Source: Desarmillaria ectypa (Eukaryota > Basidiomycota > Agaricomycetes > Agaricales > Physalacriaceae). From it: a stretch of DNA of 64,000 nt. Shown piece after piece: positions 43,290-55,040 of the stretch. The stretch spans positions 1,488,001 to 1,552,000 of the forward strand of contig JAUDYN010000004.1 of assembly GCA_030407005.1 (NCBI GenBank), in the 5' to 3' direction. The notes under the pieces were generated by a model. It was not told the DNA's origin. It did no database searches and worked only from the letters and a program-made list of their open reading frames with translations. The translations under genes were made by a program, and so were the position numbers. Position 1 is the first letter of the stretch, and every line of letters starts with the position of its first letter.

Positions 43290-44756
43290 TCAAAGCGGCA
43301 AGACGGTGCCAAAGACGTAATCCCAGAACTTGCCTGCAACAGCCTGTTAGAAAGGTTGACTCCGTCTATAGAACAGAGACATACTGGTTACACCAAAGGC
43401 AAGCTCATAGTTTTTGTAGTGATGAGCAAGGTGGTATCGTTTCTGTTCCTTCAAATATGTCGGAAGATTAGTGTGATGGAGCCTGCAGATTCATGTCAGC
43501 GGGGAACCAGGTCAAGAGGGTACCACCTACGCATAATGCATAGTGTCATAGATAACATCTACGAGGTTGACATCAGCCATGTTTGAAGTCCGACGATAAT
43601 TCAAGAAACTCACAAAACACAAACGCCCCAGCTATGATTCCATTGGCCACAGGAGTGGGGAAGAGCTTGTATGCCAGCTGGGTGAAGGGGAACTGAAGTG
43701 CTGTAAACAAAATCGGCGGCATGACGAGTCTCAATCTGAATATTACATATTAACGTCGTTCGCTACCAAATGACGCTTGAGGCTACGCACCGGTCCATGG
43801 GAAGGTAGTGGTGCACGCCGTGTAGGAGGAAGTGTAGAGTGAGGAATGCACCTTTGTCAGGAAGATTCTCATCGAGATGGAACAAGAACCGATGCATTCC
43901 ATATTCCAATATGGTCCAGATAATGTTTCCAATGACGAAACATATGGCGAATTTCATATAGGATTCTATGGGGACTTGGGACAGCAGTTGTACAGGGACT
44001 ACAGGATTCACAAAGACCGAAGGGAGCGGCATGCTGAATTGCAAGATCGAACGTAGGGCGAGGTATGTCGCAATTGGAATCCAGGCAAGTGGTACTGCAT
44101 ACCACACGCATTTTGTGAACACCTACGAGAATGGTGAGGACCAGCCGACAGAATTTTTAAATAACGACCGAATATACCTCGAGATAGGCTGGCCCGAACA
44201 GCCGAGCCGAATACGACAGATGTCGGGGTTGGTGGATTTGCTGGAGGTAAAAGTTTTTGCTGTGGGATAGTTGAGCTGAAGAAGAGAAAAACATACGCAG
44301 ACATACCTGAAGTTAGCATACCATACCTGAGGCAGCAGGGGCTTGCTCAAGTCCAAGAACTCATTCTTCGCAAAATCCGCCCCGAGGTCGGTGTCTTCTG
44401 GGTGGAAATCATCGTCGGCGACCCAATCTAGGTGTGCTAATGTTGGAAGCCATCCAGTGGGACTGGTGACAGTACGCACCCTGAGAACAAGTACTCTCCT
44501 GGTTTCCTAACCTGCCAATGAGAAACTCCTCTAGCATGTCGTATGCAGCCTCCGAATGCTGATGCTCATTCTTGTCGCTCATGATGTCCTCAATTGGTCG
44601 GCCTGCATAGCGAAGAAGGATATCCTCGCCGCCAGGATGGTCAGCCAAGAACCCTGTAATGTTGTACACTTTTCCTCGGTAGGAAACCCAGCAGCCGGAA
44701 GCCGCGACATGTTCTTTGAGGTCCTCGGGAGAGTAGATTCTGATCCTTTTGGACAT
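43290..44756 (-). CDS. SCS7: Sphingolipid fatty acid 2-hydroxylase
   Basis: This enzyme adds the 2-hydroxyl to the very-long-chain fatty acid of ceramide in the ER membrane. The N-terminus is a cytochrome b5 domain (RIRIYSPEDLKEHVAASGCWVS, heme-binding HPGG and a later His near KNEHQHSEAAYDM). The C-terminal part is the diiron sterol desaturase/hydroxylase domain with four membrane segments and His clusters HRFLFH, HFLLHGVHH, HYALHH and HLAHH. The exon chain ends KFWDYVFGTVLPL with TGA at 43292-43290. At least six introns are needed. It shares an upstream region of about 360 bp with the divergent GH125 gene. Confidence 0.9.
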
Positions 44757-45117
44757 GGTAGAACAGAAACAAGACCCTTTTTAGCCGGTCCTTCCTCTTT
44801 TAGAGATGCCTGCCGGCGGCACCAGAAATCCAACTTCGAACCTTTCCTTACTACTTGGCGTTCAGGAATACTGTATAGTCGTTGCTCGTTCCATACATAC
44901 GGTGCATATCGGCATCTATTGTTTTGAAATCTGTCCAAAAATTCTGATGGACTTCTGCACTCTGTCAGCTCACCTGACGAGAACCTTTGCGGCCACGGTC
45001 TCGTGAATCCCTTGCCATATGCAAGCATTGGATTCTTTTTATTTGACGTCGGCCGAACTATGGACGACATCACTGGACTTCATCCAGCAGACACTTGCTT
45101 TCAGATTATTGCGTTCC

Positions 45118-47630
45118 ATGAGGTTTTCTTGGTCGAGTGCATTGGTAGCGACGACGTTGCTCCAGGACGCCTTTGCACAATGTCCTGATTATACTACGTA
45201 CGCACAGGTCAGTTAATATTGATTAGAAACCGTAAGGACACTAAATGCATCTCTGTCTGTAGAGCTCTCAGGGAAACTCATCGAGCGGTCCTTTAGCTTT
45301 ACCGTACATGCGCCCTGATCCAGCCTGCCGTACGTTCAACAGTACCGCTGTCGAGGTAAGTCTCGTTCATCTGAGCTCGAGACCTAATATAACCGCTCTT
45401 CTTTGCTAGCAAGTCATTGCGGACATGAAATCGCGTCTGAAAGATCCAGATCTTGCGAGATTGTTCGAAAATACATTCCCTAATACTTTAGGTCCGTCTC
45501 TATGTACCCTACATCCATTTTCAGCAGTGCACTTATCCTCGTACAGACACAACAGTCAGGTATTATAATGAAGTGCGCTTATTTGTTCATTTTTTCCCTG
45601 TGCGTCCGAATGATCTCCCTCGAAGACAGAGAATTTGGCGTTCATCATAACTGGGGTTCGAATTTATGACAGCAAGCATAACTTTCGGTGCTCATTCTCA
45701 CACCTATAGGATATAACGTTTGTGCATATTTCATAGCACGCGTGCATGAAATTTATTTTCTCTATCAGAGCACAATGGCTGCGTGATACCGCCAACCAGG
45801 TAGTTTCTGCAACTTACATGCTAAAGCATCACTCAATGTCCGGCAGTTTGCTCATTATGGATCCCTGCTCCCTATAGACCCGCATCTGGCAGCTCTTGTC
45901 AAGGCTGTCATCAACAATGAGGCACGTTACGTCGCGGAATATCCATATTGTAAGTCTTCTCTAAGGTTCGGTCTGTATTCTGGTAATCTTATGGTTGTAG
46001 GTGGCGCATTTCAGCCACCACCAGAAAGTGGACTCGCTCCCTCTCATAATGATTGGGCGGATGGCGTTATCGTAAATCCGTAAGTGTTGCGCTGATTACC
46101 CTAGTAGTCCTCTCTGAGGCAGAACTGAAGACCTGTAAACAACCAAACGGTTTTCGAGTGCAAGGTTAGCACGACTCGTTTGTTTTAAAGCTCGATAATT
46201 TTGTTGATAGAGACGCCGTAGTATGAGATTGACTCCTTATGCGGATTCTTGAAGCTTTCCAGGATCTTTTATAATGCCACCAAGGACGAATCGTTTATGT
46301 CTGACAACTGCAAGTTTCCTGACGTACTTCTTGCATGTAAAGTTGATGATGGACTACCAAAGGGTTTTCTGCTATCAACCAGATCTTTCGGGTCATTGAC
46401 GAGCAGTCCCAGCCGACGTTCGATGACAACTTTAATTTCATCTCATACTATAACTGGACCGGTGGAAATGGGGCGCTATCTCCTCGCGTTCCCAACCACG
46501 GCAATGGCGAGCCTAAGGCGTATACGGGCATGGTTAGTTTATGTTCGTTATTCTTCATCCCTTTGTCCGTTCAGTAGCGCTAGGTTGGCACGCATCATCG
46601 TCCTTCAGATGACCTTAGTATGTTTGGTGAGTTCTCTAGTAAAATTTCAAGAAACTACCTGAGTCTCTCTTGAAGCGTTCCTTACGCCAGCAAATGCTAT
46701 GCTCAGTGTGGAATTGGGACACCTCGCTAAAATACTGGATTCCACGGGACAAGGACAGAATATAAGTGTGCTGGCTAAAATATGGAGCTCGCGCATCCAC
46801 GACTCAGTCTGGAAAAATACTATTACTGACAGCATTTTTGCGTACGAAACGAACGGTGAGTGTGTTTTTCGATAGCTCTGGCCATTCGTTGGCATCTCTT
46901 ATACAGGTTATGGTGCGCGATACGTTATGGATGACGCGAATGTACCTGTAAGTCAGTTCCATATCTTTAATTTCCAGATAACGACTCTGTCTTGTACAGT
47001 CGTTGCTATCCCTTCCGTATCTTGGATTCTTGCGTAAGGACGATCCCGCCTACGTAGCCACTCGTCAGCTTCTGCTTTCATTTAAGAATCCGTACTACGC
47101 TGTGGGGAAGACCTTCAATGGCATTGGGTAGGCATCTCGGCGTTTTCCCTTTGTTCTTCGATTGATGATTGGATTTTGTGCCTAGCGGACCACATGTCGA
47201 TCCGTGGCACCCATGGTGCGTAGTTCTTGTTGTCAAAATGATGATCATTCAATTCAATATGCAACGTATTCTATAGGCCAATGTCCCAGATATCTGCAAT
47301 ATTTGGCACGGATGATGATAATGAAATACTTGAATCATTATACATAATCGCCAACGTGGGTACTTACGCGCATTGCCGAGCCTTTGTAACTCAATGTCAA
47401 TCAGAATACGAATGGGCTCGGTTTGATCCACGAATCCCAGTCGATATACAACTCTTCGGACTATACGCGGCCTTGGTTTGCATGGGCAAATAGCTACTTC
47501 GCAGAGTGAGTAGACGATTTATTTCTCACTTCTTTATGAGTTAACGTGGTCCAGGATGCTCTTGGACTTGGCGGATCGAAAGCCTGGTCTGATATTCTCT
47601 GAGGATGTGAGCTATAGGCCTGGACAATGA
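45118..47630 (+). CDS. GH125 exo-alpha-1,6-mannosidase-like protein (DUF1237)
   Basis: The family removes terminal alpha-1,6-mannose; in fungi it is also known as meiotically up-regulated gene 157. I start at [21 protein letters not shown] (45118), a signal-peptide-like N-terminus; an in-frame upstream Met at 45019 is possible. Family blocks across about ten exons: [121 protein letters not shown] and GLIHES ... [15 protein letters not shown]. The last exon ends [11 protein letters not shown]. The stretch 45540-45780 needs RNA evidence, because the join between FIITG and AQWLRD is unclear. Likely secretory. Confidence 0.82.
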
Positions 47631-47872
47631 ATGCCACTTCTTGGTACATCATACATGTATCTGAAACTTGAATCCTTATGTAGCTATTGAGCGTGCACGT
47701 AAATATCTCGCCTTTGTGCTGTGTCATAAATGTAAATCAAACCACAAAATACCGTGACGTGACGTTACCCAACTCCATTCGCGGATTCAATCCTTTATAT
47801 AACTCATGCTCGTGTTGCCAACATAGACCAGAATTTCTTTCTTTCTTCGGTGGCTTATTCTTCTCCACCGTC

Positions 47873-50158
47873 ATGTCTTCCACTCCTCGCGAAATCGGTA
47901 CGCTCATTGTCGTTATTGTCAAAGCCGTACGGTTTTCTACTCCTGTATTACCACCTGTCGACTAACACGACGCTTCTAGAATCATCTCACCAATAAGAGG
48001 CACATAGGGAAGCAAGATCCCTATTGCTCTGTTGAGTTTGAAGGGAGAAAAGGACGTACAAAGACGATTAAACGCGGCGGCCAGCATCCAGAATGGGACG
48101 AAGAGCTTCGGTTTGCCGTGTTTGAGGATGTTGAAGACGAATTGGCTCGCACAGCAGAACGGACCCCTTCGCCGCCCGCCAAGAATGGTTCTTCTCCACT
48201 AAGGCAGTCGACAATGAAGTTCAAGACGAAAAAAATGATCAAGCTCGCAGTTTACGCAGATGATGCTAGAGAACCTGAGCTCGTTGGAGAGGCAATGGTG
48301 GACCTGTCGACGGTGCTGACCAAGGGTGAACAGGATGGTGAGCAAACCTAATGTTCTGCCTTTGACTTATCATCATTAATGAGTGTATAGAATGTTACAC
48401 CCTGATGTACAAGGAACGATTTGCCGGTCAAGTCTACTTGGAGTTGACATTTTACTCCAATGTGCGTCTTTTCCCCCATTTATTTTGCGTCGCATCTCGC
48501 CTAAGTATTGTACATAGGAAGCTCCTCCTGTAAAGAAGGCGAAACCCAAGTCCAAGGACAAAAACTACGCCGGCCCGGGAGAGTTTGTAGGCGAATCATC
48601 GGCACCTAATGGTCAAGGCGCACCCCCTAGCAGGATTGTTTCTATGAGCGTATTGCCTAATCATCATCGGCGAGAGTCGGATTCGATATCTTCTGCGTCT
48701 TCTTTGAGGCCGTCGAGCTCATTGGCACAGCTCGATCTCTACAACCCTCCTTATGAAAGGCAGCGAAGATTGACATCCATGAGCAGTGTAGTGAATGATT
48801 TTGGGAACCTCGGTCTATCTGATTCCAAGAGACGCGAGAGCTTTCCAGTGAGTGATTCGGTTGATATTCTGATTCGCTACCTCTAACCATGCTTTCAGCC
48901 TGTAATTTCTGGGCCTGCCTTGTACGGCCCTCGAGGATCTCTTCCTCCGCATTCCTCGTCCCTTCCGCCCGAATCAACGTATGGGTATGAACCAAGCATG
49001 TCAGATTCCGTGTCAACTTACAGTTCAACGCCTCCTAGTACTCTTCCACCGCAGCCTGGTTTGCCGTACCCAGCGCATACACCGTACCAACAACCTTATG
49101 AAATGGCCCCGACACCAAGCTTTCCTAAATCGACGATGCGACCACGTTATAGTGTTCCAACTTCGTCTTCAGGGTTCATGCCACTGTCAGCTCATTCTCG
49201 TGTTCTTCCATCTCATCCTTCCGAGCCTTCAGGTTTCGCGCCTCCCTTGGCTCATACGCCTGTCCCAACTCTTTATACCGGAAACCACTTTCCCCCTCAG
49301 CAAAGTTTTACGCCTATGCCACCTCAAACTTCGATGCCCTTGCCTACTTCTTCGTCTTCGTCTAACATCTTAGATGGTCCATTACCATATCCAGGCACAA
49401 CGCAGTACTCATATCCATATGCACCGACACCGCCTGCAACCCTTGCGCAGCCGTATACGCCTCATCTGCTGCCCCAAACACCGCATCCTCCTCTGCAGCA
49501 GTCGTATACCGGCTATCCTTTGATATCAGCTCCGTCTCAGGAACCAATCCCTGCGAGTTCTTCTCTGTCCACAAGCCAAGGCCCCGGATCAAGACCTCTG
49601 CCGCAGCCGCAACAGCCTCCGCAAGCACATCCGCTGCCGCCACCTCCAGTGAATCAGCCACAGTATGGCGCTTATAGTCCGTCACAGACAAATAGTGTGA
49701 TGTTCCCGCCTACCAACGGTTATCAGCCGCCGCCTCCTCCGCCTCCTCCGCTTCTCCAAAACAATTCACCTCCTCGTTCTCCCCACTCTTATACGGAAGC
49801 ACTTCAGCATGTTGGGCCGCCTCCGCCTCCCCCGCCACCTGTATCTCAATATGAGCCTCACGCTCCTCGACGTCGCGCCAGCCTGCCGATGCCACCTGGC
49901 CAGGGTCAACAGCAGCAACAACCACAGCGTGGAGCTCTCCCTATTCCTCCTCCTCCTCCTCCTCCGCCGCTTGGAGATTACCACCAGAATACTCATCCGC
50001 TGCCTGTTCCCCCGCCACCGCCATCAATATTTGGGCCTCTGGCTCAACCCTACGTACCGGGGCCACCTCCTAGACCCCCTCAACTTGATGCTGAGGGCCA
50101 TTGGATGCCTCCGAGTGTGCCTGTACAACAGTCATACCTGCCACATGGATGGGCGTGA
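47873..50158 (+). CDS. C2-domain protein with long proline-rich tail (Inn1/Fic1-like)
   Basis: Exon 1 (MSSTPREIGTLIVVIVKA, 47873 to about 47926) joins 47980 after a GTACGG intron. The N-terminal C2 domain (NHLTNKRHIGKQDPYCSVEF, HPEWDEELRFAVFED, IKLAVYADDAREPELVGEA, YLELTFYSN) spans about 150 residues with an acidic Ser/Pro insert. The tail of more than 500 residues is disordered and extremely rich in Pro, with many PxxP and polyproline runs (QPPPPPPPPLLQ near 49720). This matches yeast Inn1 and fission yeast Fic1, which bind membrane through C2 and SH3 proteins (Hof1/Cdc15 type) through PxxP motifs during cytokinesis. The assignment is by architecture. Introns also lie near 48337, 48462 and 48850. 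Ends at TGA 50156-50158. Confidence 0.8.
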
Positions 50159-50369
50159 TACGGCACGGCCCATCATGGTTTTTGTGTTTTTGCTGATTAT
50201 AATTGTCTTTCCATCATCTTTCATTGGACATAGCTCTGCACGCATCAATCATCAACTAATACACATATTTAGGACATTGATAAATATCCCAGCGTTCCGT
50301 TATCGTCGAAAACTAATAGGAACATACTGACTATGAGTATTCAATTGTACTTGCTGTTTACGCTATGAA

Positions 50370-50834
50370 TTACTCCTCCGATTCCTTTGCTAACCTCCAC
50401 TTGTTGATTTCTGTTTCTGTGGGTACGATTCCGCGTCTGGTAAGTTCTAAGCGGGCTTGTCTGCGAACGGCGTTTTCGTGCACGCGACGTTCCGCCTCGT
50501 ATTCAAGGAGTGCGTGTTCAGCCCCAAATACCAAGCCAAAGACACCGGAGGCTCCGACAAGGAAACCTTTGAAGGACACTGGTTGTCGTCTTCTGATGGT
50601 TAGTTGGACGGCCAAGTAGCACAGAAAAACACGTACCTGTACCAAGGCCATGCATAGTGTGCAATGATAGAAAGCCCGAGACCAATGGCAGTCGCTCGTG
50701 CAGCTACCTGAAGAGACGTTGAACTTGTACAGACGAAGCTCAGCAGGAATGAAACAGACACGTATTCCGGCCTCTGTTTGAAGATCTTCTGCATGCCGTA
50801 CGTCCTCTTCACGGCGAACGCGAGCGGTGGACAT
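50370..50834 (-). CDS. Small membrane protein of unknown function
   Basis: Three exons starting MSTARVRREEDVRHAEDLQ at 50834. Introns have GTCTGT and GTACGT donors. The spliced product is about 120 residues: a charged N-terminus, a membrane segment within ATAIGLGLSIIAHYAWPWY, a short basic loop (RRRQPVS), a second segment (FKGFLVGASGVFGLVFGAEHAL) and a charged C-terminal helix (LEYEAERRVHENAVRRQARLEL). The two-helix plan with a positive loop resembles small mitochondrial membrane proteins of the HIG1 type in layout only. Stop TAA at 50372-50370. I do not recognise the family. Confidence 0.75.
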   Translation of the reverse strand: MSTARVRREEDVRHAEDLQTEAGIRVCFIPAELRLYKFNVSSGSCTSDCHWSRAFYHCTLCMALVQVRVFLCYLAVQLTIRRRQPVSFKGFLVGASGVFGLVFGAEHALLEYEAERRVHENAVRRQARLELTRRGIVPTETEINKWRLAKESEE

Positions 50835-50961
50835 GGAGAAGAGGCCAACCAGGGGAGATGGTGGCGGTTAGTTTCGTTGTCATTTATTTGAAGCCGACGA
50901 TTTTGTCAAATGTTGCCTGCCGGTCGTGACGCGCTCCAGATTTTTTCGTTCCACCACGACA

Positions 50962-51484
50962 ATGCAGCGAATTCTGGGTACCACCGTTCGTATTGTACGG
51001 CCTCTCCGCCACCGCGCTCTCTATATCCCTCGCCCCTTCTCGACGAGTGTTCGACGTCTCGCTACACCCTCATCCGAGTCACCGGAGGACCTTGCAAAAT
51101 TTGAAAAGTTCCAGAACACGACTGTATTCAAGGCATTGCGGGATAATCCGGATGCGTCTGGCGCTTTAAATGATTTCATCGCTTTCATAAAAAAGCAGGG
51201 TGTGTACTCTGCTCTGCTGGGTATCCTGGACTTACAGACACCAGGGCTTGATTACAGAACACCGCCGTCCAAGATAGCAATGATCAAGCTTGCCATGAAT
51301 CCAGAATTTAGGGCTGCCTTTCAGAAGGTCAACGAAGAGTGTATGAGGGTTGGTGTTGACTTTTCGTCCAAGGTGAGTAGTGGTGTTGTCAATGTTGGGC
51401 CCCAGTATTCAAAACCTCTTTGTTTAGGAAGTTCAACAGGAAATCATGGATGTGTTCGGCAAACCTCCCACAGGCGACGATTGA
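50962..51484 (+). CDS. Predicted mitochondrial protein of unknown function
   Basis: It starts MQRILGTTVRIVRPLRHRAL at 50962; an in-frame Met lies 12 codons upstream. The Arg/Ser-rich, acid-poor N-terminus (to about residue 30, RPFSTSVRRLA) looks like a mitochondrial targeting sequence. The mature part is mostly helical (FEKFQNTTVFKALRDNP, LNDFIAFIKKQGVYSALLG, KIAMIKLAMNPEFRAAFQKV). One intron with a GTGAGT donor near 51373 leads to a short last exon ending MDVFGKPPTGDD and TGA at 51482-51484. About 155 residues. No family recognised. Confidence 0.75.
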
Positions 51485-51819
51485 AGGGTATGACCTACAT
51501 TCCATTGCCCGCCCAGCCATTGAGCGAAGGCTCCAGTTGGTTGCACCGAGCTTCGTGAAGAGAATTCGAGTACGTGATATATACGACCACAAACCTTTCC
51601 CGAACTCTATTTCTATGAGCGCCGTCTACTCATAAACGCGGAGGTGCTCAAAAATACCTGTTATCAGAGGTGCAAGAGCATTGAGGTAAAACTAAGGCTA
51701 TAGAGAACTGCTTGCCCGGGAAAAGAACTGTAAATCGGCCATTACTGCGTGACTACAGCACTCTGTTCCATAAGGGCTTCTAACAAAAAGCAATAGCCCT
51801 CTACCACCAAAAAAATCGG

Positions 51820-53503
51820 CTATCGGTAATCCAATACAAAAAGCTGGCCATTCTCAGAACAGACCAGCAGCTTTGTGTCAGCGCCCGGAACCACATGAAC
51901 AATTTTTTGGCCGCGGGAACATGATATCTGGAATAAAATATAAAGGCATGTGCGAGAGAGATGCAGGCTGTACGCGCCTCTTTTATCATCTTGTTCGAGC
52001 GGCGAAGGTCCCATAATCGAACAGTTCCATCCCTGTCTCCGCAAGCAAATAGTCCTTCCGACGGCAAAGAAGTACCTCCAAGAAAATATGAGCGTTGGAG
52101 CGCATGCATCGCGCCTAGAAGCCAACCTCTTATATACCGTCCATTGACTTGTGTACAGGCGTGGCCAAATCGTTGAACTGGGATCTCCGGTACCAGTCGA
52201 TGATCTCGTAATTCGAACTGGAGGTCTCGATGTGCCACCTTGAGTAGAGGGTTAGTTTGCTACCTTTCAGTGATAAAAGAGAAACGCAGTTGCACCTCTA
52301 TTAGAGTGCAGAAGGGCGAAGGGGTCGCATGAGAGTGGTAGATTATATTCGACGTCTTAAACGTGTTCACTACACGTTCAGAAGCCAGATCATAAAGGTT
52401 GATAGCACAATCCGCTCCTCCTGACATGAGTTTATAACTGGTGTCTCGAATTGGAAGCAGCGACTGCACGGCAGAATTGTGTTTCATCGCCAACATCTTT
52501 GGAGATGCTGCAGAAAAGTCGGGTTTGATCTTCCAGAGGTGAATGACATGGTCATATCCACCAGTCGCGAACATGAGGGGTTGCATCATAGTAGTCACGG
52601 AGCTAACACCGCCTCGTTTAGTCTTATTCAAGGGCCTAGTAAGAGTCAAGGGAGGCTAGGGACATTTCAACTTAAAGAAGAGTAGGTTTACATTACGTGC
52701 TCACAGCTGGGAGGCCGATATGGATTGCAGATAATTGGTGGCTCTCCTGCAATCTGCTGACAATAACCACACTGCGCGTGCCATTGGATAGAACGCAGGC
52801 ATCATCAATAGGTTCTCGGAGGACAGTGGGTATATACCCTGAAGGTCGATGTCTACGACACTAGTAAGTACAAAGACTCTGAAGCACGGAACGAATGACC
52901 ATACTTCAAACTAGGTGTCATCTCGAATTCCTCTAAACTGCTGTACATAGAGACTGTCACATATGTCGGAAATTGGGGATGCTGCAGAAGACGCCGCGCT
53001 TTGTCGTGCTGTTCGCGGACCGGAAGCTTCAGTGTTTCGCAAACAAGTTGATTTGGTGCTGACTGTGGCACACTCGTGTCAACAGGTATGGAGTGAGCAA
53101 CTAAGCCTTTAGTGTCTTCCGCGTGTGCTTCAGCTGGTGGGAGGAGCGGCTCCAATACGATGACAGCGTCGTCGTCGTCCGGCTCGGTGTCGATACCTTT
53201 GGATTCTGGGGGTGGAACTGGTTGGCAATAAGGATCTTTCAAAGGTTTAGGCCCGGGATCAAGCAGCATCTGGTCTGCAGATGGATGCTGAAACGAGATG
53301 GTGCCCGACATAAACCCTCGGGAAGGGGGCTTCAATCCGGCATCGTTCGCGGGTGAGTGGAGAATAAGCAAATTCTCGCGAGGTAGAATTGATAGAGAAC
53401 CAGATGAGAACGAGAGGACGGTTTTAGGTATACCGAACGATGGTTCTGGCCTTTCGAAGCTTGGAAGCCCACGATGAGAATTATTGAGGTCAGATTGAGC
53501 CAT
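51820..53503 (-). CDS. WD40-repeat protein
   Basis: A multi-exon gene from MAQSDLNNSHRGLPSFERPE at 53503 to VCSENGQLFVLDYR, TAG at 51822-51820. The first 200 residues are disordered and acidic, with a Pro/Glu-rich patch. The second half carries beta-propeller repeats: MFATGGYDHVIHLWKI, KLMSGGADCAINLYDL, GLFACGDRDGTVRLWDL and LLVCSENGQLFVLD. Only four or five blades are clear, so others may be degenerate. WD40 proteins are scaffolds and I cannot assign the complex. The exon chain between 52260 and 51950 is provisional. Confidence 0.78.
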
Positions 53504-53778
53504 TAAGATTGATTAAGAAGAATCTACTAGAAATGCGGTTAATAAACAGAAGTCTCTTGCAAGGGTCGCTACTGGGAAACTATACCATGAAGTTGGGTGC
53601 TCATCTTCATGCACATCTGCCCAGATCGCATAAGGCCAATACGATATAGACCTTTTCTACACGATAGCTGATGGTGGTCGGCGAAGTAAATTTACAGTCG
53701 GTCCGAGAGTGCCGAAGAATCTCTTAGTTACGTCAGCAGCCTCTTTACCTTCACTTACGACTCACCGTCCATCCAATA

Positions 53779-54774
53779 ATGGCTTCGACGACGCGACCGG
53801 TTGTTTTCATGGATATTAACATCGGAGAGACACCTGCAGGGAGACTCAAAATGGAGCTATTTAGCGATATTGTACCGAAGTGCGCATACTCAGTGACCAC
53901 GTCTTCCAGTTTTACCCAGATTTATATTGCAAAGGACGGCCGAGAACTTCAGGCAGCTCTGCACTGGTGAATACAGGTGCATAAGCTGCGCTCTTCAAGT
54001 TTCTGATGTATCCTCACTGACTTGTCGGCCAGGGTTAACTCACGACCTCAAGGATACAAGAACGCCACATTTCACAGGCAAGCAGAAATTCTACCGCGAT
54101 TAGTATTTACCGTTTGTTCATTTCATATATAGAGTGTAGGACTCCCCATACGTTTTTCAAAGGGCAGATCTAATGTTGCATACAGTGTGCCGAACTTCAT
54201 GTGTCAAGGTATCTACACAATCGATGCCCAAAGGCTGAAATATTGATGAATGGTCAGGAGGCGACTTTCTGAAGGGTGACGGTACTGGATCATTCTCGAT
54301 TTATGGAGACAAGTTTCCAGTGAGTGTTTTGGAGCACTTTTGAGGCTTAGTTTAATCTCACAATTTCTCACTTAGGACGAGAACTTCCAAGAGAAGCATA
54401 CAGGCCCCGGTCTCCTCTCGATGGTGTGTATTGCTGCGTCTCTATCAAAGTTAAAACGCTGACAAGATCTGGCAGGCAAATTCTGGTCCTAATACCAACG
54501 GATGTCAGGTAAGCAAGCGTGCTGTATTACAATATCGATTAATCCAGACATCTATAGTTTTTCATTACTACGGCAAAATGTGATTTCCTGGATGGAAAGC
54601 ATGTCGTCTTTGGAAGAGTTGTAGACGGTATGTTGACATTGAGAAAAATCGAAAATGTGGCCACGGGTCCCAATAATAGGCCTAAGCTCCTCGTCAAGAT
54701 CACAGGTGAGGAATGTCATCAATACGCGCGTTAGTGTTTATGTTGAATATCACGTAGAATGCGGAGAGATGTAG
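53779..54774 (+). CDS. PPIH: Peptidyl-prolyl isomerase H (U4/U6-associated cyclophilin type)
   Basis: Starts [21 protein letters not shown], with [31 protein letters not shown] sequence across the first junction and [11 protein letters not shown] next. It continues with [20 protein letters not shown], the active-site core, then [20 protein letters not shown] and [17 protein letters not shown], and ends ITECGEM as in human PPIH. About nine exons; TAG at 54772-54774. PPIH binds the Prp4/Prp3 part of the U4/U6.U5 snRNP and helps protein folding there. The intron after ATFHR seems to have a GC donor (GCAAGC at about 54078), and the best join puts Ser where cyclophilins have the catalytic Arg of FHR. 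Confidence 0.85.
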
Positions 54775-55040
54775 TCGCCAGTCTCGACTTCCCTTGTACC
54801 GTAATATGAAAATCGCTGCAAGCCCCAAAACAATGCAAACATATGCATTTTGGTGAGCATCGTGTAGCATGATGAAATATGCAGAGCCCTAGCCTCGGAG
54901 TTAATTTCGGTGAATCGATCAGAATTTCCCAAAGTAAAGTTTTAGCACGGACTTCAACAAATTGTGTACTTTCATTCCTAGTGTTACAAACACGAGCTAT
55001 GTAGTTTTACAGGCGCATAAAAGTGAAGAGGGATAGATGT

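Noticed and set aside
44579..45073. A 164-codon minus-strand frame upstream of SCS7
   Set aside because: It overlaps the cytochrome b5 exon in another frame and shows no domain; the b5 frame is clearly the coding one.
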